A stretch of 64,000 bases of DNA from Glycomyces niveus (GTDB taxonomy: Bacteria > Actinomycetota > Actinomycetes > Mycobacteriales > Micromonosporaceae), in NCBI RefSeq assembly GCF_017592475.1, contig NZ_JAGFNP010000013.1:112278-176277 (forward strand), written 5' to 3'. A program made the position numbers and the translations under genes. Below, one piece after another: positions 15,517-23,710 of this stretch. The notes beneath the pieces are model-generated. The model searched no databases, had not been told where the DNA came from, and saw only the letters and a program-made list of their open reading frames with translations. Within the stretch, counting starts at the first letter, position 1. Each line of letters begins with the position of its first letter.

Positions 15517-16641
15517 TCACCATGCGTGAAGTATTGAGTAGCAAAAACACCTCAAACGGATCAGCTTGAATCGGGTTCTCGTAGGAGGCGGCAAGTGGGA
15601 CGATCGGAGCCGCCAGCAAAGGCCGCGGGCGGGTGCACCCGCCCGCCCGCGGCGCCTACGAGAACCGCTGGGTCCGTGCCTGACTGAGGCAGTCGGGCGC
15701 GGACCCGGAATCCCCGCGCGGGGGACGCGGGTGGGCCTGTCGCGACAGGCCCACCCGCGAAATACTCGGCAGCGCAACGCAAGGGCCGCAACCTCGCGGG
15801 GCGCGGTACGGGCTCCAATAACGCCGCTGCCCGCGGTGTGGCCCTGGCAAGACGCTGCTCGCGGTACGGGCCGCAATAACGCGCTGCTGGCGGCCCTCGA
15901 ATCGCTTTCGGCTGCGGCGGTGAGCAGTTCGTCGATGAGATGCCGGGCGTATCGGGGGCACTCGTTTCCGGGCTCCCAAGTGCAGGCGATGGTCATCGCG
16001 GCGACTCTCCCGGTGGCGAGCACGCCCAAGGCGGCCTCCCGCAGCTGCTCGATGCTCGGGCCGGGCGAGAACGGGTAGCGAAGGCCGGGAAGGGAGTCGG
16101 CGTCGATGACGTCCAGGTCGAGGTGCAGGTAGATCGGGCCTTCGGGGGTGCTTGTCGCGGCTTCGACGGGGATGCGGCTGACGGGGCTGTCGGCCAGATA
16201 TTCGCGTTCGGGTCCGTCGAGGTCGCGGGCGTCGACCAGGGTGATGCGGTGGGGCGGGACGGGGGTGAGTCCGGTGGTCTCGGCGACCGTGGGGTCGCCG
16301 TCGCCGATGAGCATGCGCAGGACCATGCCGCCGGGGTAGGCGGAGGCGCTGCTCTCGGGTGTGTGGAGGTCGCCGTGGGCGTCGAACCACATGATCGAGG
16401 GTTCGATGCCCTGGCGCTGGAGGCCGCTGACGACGCCGAGGGCCACGGTGCAGTCGCCGGTCACGACGACGGGGTGCGGGGCGGTGGCGACGGCGTCGCC
16501 GACGAGGTCGTAGAGGCCCGCTACGCGGGACCAGAATGTCTCCCCATGCAGCTCTTTGGAGACGACGCGGTCGGCGGTGACGGGGAACTCGCTGTCGGGC
16601 AGACGTTCGTCGAGGTGGTACGGCACCAGGAGCACGGTCAT
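15517..16641 (-). CDS. Arginase/agmatinase-family protein with aberrant C-terminal extension
   Basis: The first ~245 residues are a normal ureohydrolase-fold protein: VVVTGDCTVALG (metal site), WFDAHGDLHTPE (metal ligands), GGM, and YLHLDLDVIDADSLPGLR (HxDxD-type motif). After LIDELLTAAAES the frame continues for ~125 residues of Arg/Pro/Ala-rich sequence with poor codon use that runs through the direct repeat and palindrome cluster and stops at 15517. Family members normally end near that helix. I infer that the original stop was lost by insertion or frameshift and the tail is not native; the functional gene is about 15900-16641. The family hydrolyses guanidino compounds with two Mn ions; the substrate is unknown. 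Confidence 0.72.
   Translation of the reverse strand: MTVLLVPYHLDERLPDSEFPVTADRVVSKELHGETFWSRVAGLYDLVGDAVATAPHPVVVTGDCTVALGVVSGLQRQGIEPSIMWFDAHGDLHTPESSASAYPGGMVLRMLIGDGDPTVAETTGLTPVPPHRITLVDARDLDGPEREYLADSPVSRIPVEAATSTPEGPIYLHLDLDVIDADSLPGLRYPFSPGPSIEQLREAALGVLATGRVAAMTIACTWEPGNECPRYARHLIDELLTAAAESDSRAASSALLRPVPRAASCQGHTAGSGVIGARTAPREVAALALRCRVFRGWACRDRPTRVPRAGIPGPRPTASVRHGPSGSRRRRGRAGAPARGLCWRLRSSHLPPPTRTRFKLIRLRCFCYSILHAW
15574..15759. repeat. Cluster of palindromes and nested hairpins
   Basis: An outer stem, GGTTCTCGTAGG (15574-15585) with CCTACGAGAACC (15655-15666), encloses a palindrome at 15625-15646 (arm GCGGGCGGGTG) and a GGCGGC/GCCGCC pair. A second hairpin runs from GGGTCCG to CGGACCC (about 15670-15700), with TGCCT/AGGCA inside. 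A third is CCCCGCGCGGGG (about 15704-15716). The last is a perfect 34-base palindrome at 15726-15759 with 17-base arms (CGCGGGTGGGCCTGTCG). This density is far beyond ordinary terminators. It may be a mobile palindromic element or a structured RNA, and it lies within the aberrant 3' part of the arginase-family frame. Confidence 0.7.
15802..15888. repeat. Imperfect direct repeat, about 29 bases, two copies
   Basis: Copy 1 starts at 15802 (CGCGGTACGGGCTCCAATAA) and copy 2 at 15860 (CGCGGTACGGGCCGCAATAA), each followed by CGC and a CTGC run. The copies are 58 bases apart. They lie between the conserved part of the arginase gene and the palindrome cluster. Confidence 0.65.
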
Positions 16642-16713
16642 CGAGAGCCTCCGAATCGGGTCGCGGGGTTCAGCGTGGTCTGGCCCATTATTGCCGGAAA
16701 ACCGGTGGATCGG

Positions 16714-18132
16714 TCAAGACCGTTGTGATGCCGCCGTGGCGGACGCCACCGGTTCCCGGGCTGGGCGGGTTCGGTCGGCGGCGCTGGTCAGCAGTGCCAG
16801 GAGCCCGAGGGCGCCGATGACGGCGACGCCGGCGATGACGGCGCGCATGCCCGCGAGCGAGTATCCGGCCAGACCCCACGCGAGGGTCGCGAGGGAGGGG
16901 GCCATGCCGATGGCGCTGTGGCGGAAGAGGCTGATCGCGCCCGAGGCGGTCGAGGCGAGGTGCGGGGGGATCGCGGCGAGGGTCATCGCGGTCTGGGAGC
17001 TCGCGTAGAGGCCGACGCCGACGCCCACCAGGGCGATGCGCCAGAGCAGGTCGATGATCGTCCATTCGGGAGAGAGGAACGCGATCGCCGCCGCGCCGCC
17101 GGTCATCGCGGCCATGCCGAGGGCCGCCGTGGGGCGGGTGCCCCAGGCGTCGGCGAGCCAGCCGGCGGCGAGGCTGGTCGCGGCCATGGTGGCGGCGAGG
17201 ACCATGCCGGGCAGGCCGATCACGGACTCGGCGACGCGCAGCTCGCCGGAGAGGAAGAACGGGATCATGAGCATGATGACGAGCTGCACCGACATCTGCG
17301 CCGCGAGTGAGAGCAGTGCGCCCCTGGCTCGGGGGACGTTGAAGATGCCGCGCACGTCGCGGCCGGGCGCGGTTCGCAGCCACGCTACGACTGGCGGCAC
17401 CGCGATCGGCAGGAGCAGCAGCCAGATCGGGCCGAGCTCCACCGTGAGGGTGAGTGCGGTGAGCGTCGCGGCGGCGGCCGTGAGCAGGTACGCGGCTTGG
17501 ACGAGCGTGGCCCGGTCGGGCGCGCGGAGCGGTTCGGTGCGGGGGCGGCGCAGCACGATCGCGAGGATCGCGGCGGCGACGGGGAGGTTGAGGAGGAAGG
17601 CGGCGCGCCAACCGAACTCGTCGGCGAGCAGTCCGGCGAGGACCGGCCCGGCGATGCCGCCGACCGGGCCGATCGCGAAGACCAGGCCCATCGCGCGTCC
17701 GCGCAGCGCCGGCGCGACCGCTTCGGCGGCGACGAGCGGGAGCAGCACATACGTGACGGCCGCGAAGCAGCCCTGGAGGAAGCGGGCCGCGATGAGCCAG
17801 CCGATGCCGTGTGCGAGCGCGACGAGCACGCCGACCCCGGCGAACCCGCCGACCGAGAGCAGCAGGGCGGGCCGGCGGCCGACCTGGGCGAGCCAGGTCC
17901 CGGCCGGGACGACGGCGGCGATCGCGGGGAGGGTGAAGCCGAGGACCGCCCATTGGGCGGCGGCGGGCGAGATCGCGAAGTCTTCGGTGATCGCGGGGAT
18001 GACGGTGGCGACGGTGAAGACGTCGATGTTGATCATGAAGAGGATCAGCCCGGCGGCTACGACCATCGACCAGTGGTTGGATCCGTTTGGTTGGGCTGCA
18101 ACGGGAGACGGTGGCGGAGGTGCTGGTGTCAT
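16714..18132 (-). CDS. MFS multidrug-type exporter (DHA2-like)
   Basis: 472 residues. ATG 18132 is chosen because AAGGAG lies eight bases upstream; ATG 18138 would be only two bases from it. A Pro-rich N-terminus is followed by 12 or more transmembrane segments. Motif A-like WLAQVGRRPALL (loop 2-3), the motif C-like GPVGGIAGPVLAG and a FLLNLPVA segment match drug/H+ antiporters such as the EmrB/Bcr group. It is divergent from the tetR gene at 18222 with inverted repeats in between, the usual layout of an efflux pump with its repressor. Confidence 0.9.
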   Translation of the reverse strand: MTPAPPPPSPVAAQPNGSNHWSMVVAAGLILFMINIDVFTVATVIPAITEDFAISPAAAQWAVLGFTLPAIAAVVPAGTWLAQVGRRPALLLSVGGFAGVGVLVALAHGIGWLIAARFLQGCFAAVTYVLLPLVAAEAVAPALRGRAMGLVFAIGPVGGIAGPVLAGLLADEFGWRAAFLLNLPVAAAILAIVLRRPRTEPLRAPDRATLVQAAYLLTAAAATLTALTLTVELGPIWLLLLPIAVPPVVAWLRTAPGRDVRGIFNVPRARGALLSLAAQMSVQLVIMLMIPFFLSGELRVAESVIGLPGMVLAATMAATSLAAGWLADAWGTRPTAALGMAAMTGGAAAIAFLSPEWTIIDLLWRIALVGVGVGLYASSQTAMTLAAIPPHLASTASGAISLFRHSAIGMAPSLATLAWGLAGYSLAGMRAVIAGVAVIGALGLLALLTSAADRTRPAREPVASATAASQRS

Positions 18133-18152
18133 CGACATGGCTCCTTCCGGAA

Positions 18153-18207
18153 CTTCACGGGGTGTGAAGCTAGTAAACTACACGCCATGGGAAGTTGCAA
18201 TGGCGTG
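18153..18207. promoter_or_regulatory. Candidate TetR operators between the MFS and tetR genes
   Basis: Two inverted repeats: CTTCAC (18153-18158) with GTGAAG (18164-18169), and CACGCCAT (18181-18188) with ATGGCGTG (18200-18207), the latter perfect over 8 bases. They fill the 89-base divergent gap, so a TetR dimer here could control both genes. Confidence 0.65.
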
Positions 18208-18221
18208 AAACCGGCGTCACC

Positions 18222-18827
18222 ATGAGCCCCGCCGAACCGCAGAACGCGCGCGGCCGCCGCACCCGCGCCGCGCTGCTGCGCGCCATCTCGGAGATCGTCG
18301 AGTCCCAGGGCTTCGGCGCCCTCACCATGAACGCCGTCGCCGACAAGGCCGGCGTCTCCCGCCGCGCCGTCTACCTGCACTTCCGGTCCCGCGCCGAGCT
18401 GATCCCGGCCCTGCACTTCTACGTGGTCGAAGAACTCGGCCTCACCGAATCCATTGCGCGCGTGTGGGAGCACGACACCCCGGAGGCCGTGCTCGACGAA
18501 TGGGCCGCGCACCTCGTCCGCGTCAACCTGCGCGCCATCGGCGTCGACCGCGCCGTGCGCTACACGCGGCACACCGACCCCGACGTCGAGGCGTACCGCA
18601 GGGGCGTCGCCGAGCGGCAGCGCCGCTACTGCCGCATGGTGATCGAACGGGTCGAGGACGCCGGGAGGCTGGCTCCGCAATGGACCGTGGAGGACGCGGT
18701 CGACATGCTGTGGTCGCTCATCTCGACCGACATGCTGGAGGCGCTGGCCGACGAGTGCGGTTGGGAGACGGTCAAATTGGCGCAGCGGTTGGGGTTGCTG
18801 CTGCGGCGGACGTTCCTGGCCGATTGA
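18222..18827 (+). CDS. TetR-family transcriptional repressor
   Basis: 201 residues from ATG 18222. The N-terminal helix-turn-helix is typical: RTRAALLRAISEIVESQGF, then MNAVADKAGVSRRAVYLHFRSRAEL (about 35-60). The C-terminal ligand domain has a TetR_C-like helical pattern and ends LLLRRTFLAD. The divergent neighbour is an MFS exporter with palindromes between them, so it most likely represses that pump and itself, releasing DNA on binding a drug-like ligand. Confidence 0.9.
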   Translation: MSPAEPQNARGRRTRAALLRAISEIVESQGFGALTMNAVADKAGVSRRAVYLHFRSRAELIPALHFYVVEELGLTESIARVWEHDTPEAVLDEWAAHLVRVNLRAIGVDRAVRYTRHTDPDVEAYRRGVAERQRRYCRMVIERVEDAGRLAPQWTVEDAVDMLWSLISTDMLEALADECGWETVKLAQRLGLLLRRTFLAD

Positions 18828-18835
18828 GGGGCACG

Positions 18836-18871
18836 GCGAAGGGGCCGGAGCATCGGCTCCGGCCCCTTCGC
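18836..18871. terminator. Bidirectional terminator between tetR and subtilase 1
   Basis: GCGAAGGGGCCGGAGC (18836-18851) pairs perfectly with GCTCCGGCCCCTTCGC (18856-18871) over ATCG. It lies between convergent genes and has no T-run. Confidence 0.75.
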
Positions 18872-18888
18872 TCCTCGTCCCTGAAGCG

Positions 18889-20112
18889 TTAGCCCAGGAA
18901 AGCGGTGTTCAGCAGCAGGTTCGGGCTGCCGTTGGGGTCGGCGACGGCGTCCGGGACGGCGCCTTCGGTGAGGGCGGTCGCGACCTCGTCGGGGGTCGCG
19001 CCCGGGTTGGCCTCGAGGAAGAGCGCGGCGACGCCCGCGACGTGCGGCGTGGCCATCGAGGTGCCGGAGATGGTGTTCTCGGCGTCGGTGCCGTCGATCC
19101 AGGCGGAGGTGATGCCCACGCCGGGGGCGAGGAGGTCGACGCATTCGCCGTAGTTGGTGAAGGAGGCCGCGGCGTCGTCTTCATCGGTGGCGCCCACAGT
19201 GATCGCGCTCGCCTCGGAGCCGGGGGAGACGTTGCAGGCGTCCTGGCCCTCGTTGCCGGCGGCGATCGCGAAGGTCACGCCGGACTCGACGGCGGCGGCG
19301 ATGGCGTCGTTGAGCGCCTGGCTGAAGGACCCGCCGAGGCTCATGTTGGCGACGGCGGACTCGCCGGCGTTGGCGGCGACCCAGTCGATGCCGCCGATGA
19401 TGGCGGCGTAGGAGCCGGAGCCTTGGCAGTCGAGGACGCGGACGGGGCGGATCGTGGCGTCCTTGGCGACGCCGTAGGTCGTGCCCGCGATGGTGCCGGC
19501 GACGTGGGTGCCGTGTCCGTGGCAGTCGGCCGGGTCGGCGTCGTCGTCGATGAAGTCGTAGCCTTCGCCGATGCGGCCCTCGAACTCCTGGTGCTCGAGG
19601 TTGACGCCGGTGTCGAGGACGAACGCCTCGACGCCCGTGCCGGACTGCGTGTACTCGTACTGCTGGTCGAGCGGGAGGGCATCCTGGTCGACGCGGTCGA
19701 GGCCCCATGAGGGCGGGTCGGCCTGGACTTCGGAGGCGTGGGCCATCTGGTTCTGCTCGACGTAGGCGACGGCGTCGTCGGCGGCGAGTTCGACGGCTTC
19801 GGCTTCGCTCATCTCGGCGACGTAGCCGTCGACGAGGCCGAGGGTGTCTTCGACGTCGACGCTGACGCCGAGGTCGTCGGCGAGGGCGTTGAGGCCGCCG
19901 GTGGCGTCCGCCGCCTTATCGTCGAGGACGACGATGTACTCGCCGGCGATGGCGTCGGGGGAGTCGGCGCCGATGATGAGGTCACTGGCGTCCGGTGCCG
20001 GGGACTCTGCTGCGTTGGCGAAGGCCGAGGCCGCGACGAGCGAGCCTCCGGCCGCGGCCGCCGCGATGCCGATCGCGGTGGCGGTTCGGATGCGCCGTTT
20101 CGTTCCTGCCAT
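18889..20112 (-). CDS. Secreted subtilisin-like serine protease 1 (S8, proteinase K type)
   Basis: 407 residues. Signal peptide (basic KRRIR, hydrophobic run, cleavage near residue 34), then an I9 propeptide (AGEYIVVLDD ... VAYVEQNQ, about 57-121) that acts as intramolecular chaperone and inhibitor. The catalytic domain has Asp167 (VLDTGV), His200 (HGHGTHVAG), Asn287 (oxyanion) and Ser352 (GTSMATPHVAG). Cys residues suit disulfides outside the cell. It is the most diverged of three tandem minus-strand subtilases. Its promoter region shares a motif with that of subtilase 3. Confidence 0.93.
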   Translation of the reverse strand: MAGTKRRIRTATAIGIAAAAAGGSLVAASAFANAAESPAPDASDLIIGADSPDAIAGEYIVVLDDKAADATGGLNALADDLGVSVDVEDTLGLVDGYVAEMSEAEAVELAADDAVAYVEQNQMAHASEVQADPPSWGLDRVDQDALPLDQQYEYTQSGTGVEAFVLDTGVNLEHQEFEGRIGEGYDFIDDDADPADCHGHGTHVAGTIAGTTYGVAKDATIRPVRVLDCQGSGSYAAIIGGIDWVAANAGESAVANMSLGGSFSQALNDAIAAAVESGVTFAIAAGNEGQDACNVSPGSEASAITVGATDEDDAAASFTNYGECVDLLAPGVGITSAWIDGTDAENTISGTSMATPHVAGVAALFLEANPGATPDEVATALTEGAVPDAVADPNGSPNLLLNTAFLG

Positions 20113-20417
20113 AGGAACTCCTTCGGTTGTGCGGGGCGTCCGCCTGCTTGGGGGCGGCCGTCCCCGGGGGGAGGGTGGTGTGGACCGGCGGGCGCGGACC
20201 GGGCGGGGGCCCGGTCCGCTTCACCCGTCCGGGCCCAGCGGCTCTGCGACGGGCCGTCAGGCCCTGGCAGTGAGCCTAAGGGCTAGAACAAACTGTGTAA
20301 ACCCCCCGAATCACATCAAGAGATCAGTGAATGAGCAAATCCAGCGTTTGGTCTAAAAGGGATAAACAGAACGAGGCCTTGCGCTCACTGAGCGCAAGGC
20401 CTCGCGGGTGCTGCGGT
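20113..20417. other. Intergenic region between subtilases 1 and 2
   Basis: 305 bases holding the promoter region of subtilase 1 and, at the other end, the terminator of subtilase 2. ATCAGTGAATGA at 20323-20334 and a TGTGTAAACCC segment about 30 bases before it recur upstream of subtilase 3. No ORF is convincing. Confidence 0.6.
20372..20404 (-). terminator. Terminator of subtilase 2
   Basis: CGAGGCCTTGCGCTC (20372-20386) pairs perfectly with GAGCGCAAGGCCTCG (20390-20404). Read on the minus strand it is followed by TTCTGTTT. Confidence 0.8.
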
Positions 20418-21590
<1,173 letters not shown>

Positions 21591-21829
21591 GGGGTCCCTT
21601 CGGGTGGTCCGGGCCGGTCCAGGGCCCGGACGGGATGCGGAGGTGTGGAAATCGAAAACGGACGGGGATCGGATCGGCTCGCGCCGACGTCTACTAGGGG
21701 GTGCGGGTCCGCGGTGCGGGACCTGGCGCGGCGCTCGCGGCGGGCGACGGCTCCAGGTCGCTGCCGGTGCGCCGCGGTCGACGGGGAGGGCCCGCCCGCG
21801 GTCGCCCGCTATTCAGTTGTGCGGGGGAG

Positions 21830-23389
21830 TCACAGCTCGAGGGTCCAGGAGTTCAGCGTCCCCGAGTCCCCGGAGTACGCGTCCACGATGCGCAGGGTCC
21901 AAGTGCCCGTGGCGGTCTCGCTGGAGAGGTTGACCGGGTAGGTGGCGACGACGTTGTCCGCCGAGTCGCCGCTCGAGGAGGTCTTGAGCGTGTAGCTCGT
22001 GCCGTCGGGGGCGATCAGGTAGATCGCGAGGTCCCCGCGCCAGGTGTGGGTGATGTTGACGGCCACGCTGCTGTTGCTGCGGGCGTTGCCGTCGCAGGTG
22101 AGCGCCAGGGTCGAGTTGACGGTGGCCCGGTCGGGGAGCGCGGTGGCGGTCGACTTGGTGGCCTTGCAGTCGCTCGGGTCGGGGTCGGTGCCGCCGCCGG
22201 TCCCGGTGTAGAGCAGCAGGTTCGGGCTGCCCTGGACGTCGGCGACCTTGCCGGTGGAGGCGTTGCCGGTCACCCAGCCCGCGACGGCGTCAGTGGTTGC
22301 GGACGGGTTGAGGCCCAGATAGACCGCGGCGGCGCCGGCCACGTGCGGGGAGGCCATCGAGGTACCGGAGATGGTGTTGGTGGCGCTGTTGGAGGTGTGC
22401 CACGCGGAGGTGATGCCCACGCCCGGCGCGAACACGTCCACACAGGACCCGAAGTTGGAGAAGTAGGCCCGGGTGTCGGTGTTGTCGCTGGCGGCCACGG
22501 TGATTGCCGCCGGGGCCGAGGCCGGGGAGACGTTGCACGCGTCCTGGTCCTCGTTGCCCGCCGCGACCGCGAAGGTCACGCCGGAGTTGACCGCCGAGGT
22601 GACGGCGTTGTTGAGGGCCGAGGAGTAGCCGCCGCCGAGGCTCATGTTCGCCACGGCCGGCTTGATCGCGTTCGTGGCCACCCAGTTGATGCCGTTGACG
22701 ACGCCCGCGGTGGTGCCCGAGCCGGCGTTGTCGAGGACGCGGACGCCGTGCAGCGTCACGTTCTTCGCGACGCCGTACGTGGTGCCGCCGACGGTGCCCG
22801 CGACGTGGGTGCCGTGCCCGTTGCCGTCCTGCGGGGTCGAGTCGTTCTGGATGAAGTCGTAGCCGTTGCCCACGCGCCCGGTGAACTCCGAGTGGGCCGC
22901 GTTGATGCCGGTGTCCACGATGTACGCGTGCACGCCCGAACCGGTGCCGAGGTATTCGTAGCTGTTGCTCAGCGGCAGGTTCACCTGGTCGATGCGGTCG
23001 AGGCCCCACGTGGCCGGGGACTGCACGGCGTCGATGGAGACGACCGCGTTCTGCTCGACGAACGCCACGCCGTCGGCGGCGGCGAGCTCCTTCGCCTCGG
23101 ATTCACTGGCCTCCATGAGGAACGCGTCGACCTGGTCGAAGGTCTCGACGACCTCCTCGCCCTCGATGCTCTTCACGGCGGTGGAGACGGACGTGCCGTC
23201 CTCGAGGACGACGATGTACTCGCCGTCGATGGCGGCCGGGGCGTCGGCGCCGAAGATCGTGCCGACCGGTTCGGCCTGCGCGGCGAGGCCGCCGACGGCG
23301 ACCGAGCCGAGCGCCGCGGCGCCCGCCAGGGACGCGACCGCGATGCGGCGCAGGGTCCTGCTTCGAACAAGGGTGTGCGAGACGGTCAT
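21830..23389 (-). CDS. Secreted subtilisin-like serine protease 3 with C-terminal P-domain
   Basis: 519 residues. Signal peptide (RTLRRIAVAS..., cleavage near AAQAEP), I9 propeptide (about 57-119), then a catalytic domain with Asp159, His192 and Ser344. After a Gly/Asp linker (about 395-405) comes a beta-sandwich P-domain: two Cys, NITHTWRGDLAIYLIAPDGTS and GTWTLRIVDAYSGDSGTLNSW, as in proprotein convertases, which stabilises the enzyme or helps substrate binding. It appears to be a paralogue of subtilase 2 that gained, or whose sister lost, the P-domain. Confidence 0.94.
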   Translation of the reverse strand: MTVSHTLVRSRTLRRIAVASLAGAAALGSVAVGGLAAQAEPVGTIFGADAPAAIDGEYIVVLEDGTSVSTAVKSIEGEEVVETFDQVDAFLMEASESEAKELAAADGVAFVEQNAVVSIDAVQSPATWGLDRIDQVNLPLSNSYEYLGTGSGVHAYIVDTGINAAHSEFTGRVGNGYDFIQNDSTPQDGNGHGTHVAGTVGGTTYGVAKNVTLHGVRVLDNAGSGTTAGVVNGINWVATNAIKPAVANMSLGGGYSSALNNAVTSAVNSGVTFAVAAGNEDQDACNVSPASAPAAITVAASDNTDTRAYFSNFGSCVDVFAPGVGITSAWHTSNSATNTISGTSMASPHVAGAAAVYLGLNPSATTDAVAGWVTGNASTGKVADVQGSPNLLLYTGTGGGTDPDPSDCKATKSTATALPDRATVNSTLALTCDGNARSNSSVAVNITHTWRGDLAIYLIAPDGTSYTLKTSSSGDSADNVVATYPVNLSSETATGTWTLRIVDAYSGDSGTLNSWTLEL

Positions 23390-23710
23390 AGGGGGGTACT
23401 CCCTCTCGGTTCAGACGGGTTGGTGCGCAAGGGATCGATGGGGGCGCACCGCCCGTAGGGCGCGGTTCGGTGGAACCGGTCCTTTCGGGCTTTCAAACCG
23501 AGGTTAGGGAAATCACAATGAATTGTGAAGACCCTGGAAGAGCCCCATAAATCAGTGAATGAAGACTCGGTTACCAACCGGTATGGGAGCGTTCGGAACC
23601 GCTAGAATATTCGGCTCCGTTATGACTCCGTTGCCAAAACTGCTATGAACCGGAGCGCGGCCGCGCCGCCAGCGGCGCGGCCTATCGGCAAGCGGTGCAG
23701 GGCATTCGCC
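23390..23710. other. Intergenic region between subtilase 3 and the ABC-F gene
   Basis: 321 bases. It contains the subtilase 3 promoter region, including ATCAGTGAATGA (23551-23562) shared with subtilase 1, an AT-rich stretch at 23600-23645 and the hairpin GGCCGCGCCG/CGGCGCGGCC (23659-23682). No convincing gene. Confidence 0.6.
23659..23682 (-). terminator. Hairpin downstream of the ABC-F gene
   Basis: GGCCGCGCCG (23659-23668) pairs with CGGCGCGGCC (23673-23682) over CCAG, about 30 bases past the ABC-F stop codon. No T-run. Confidence 0.55.
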
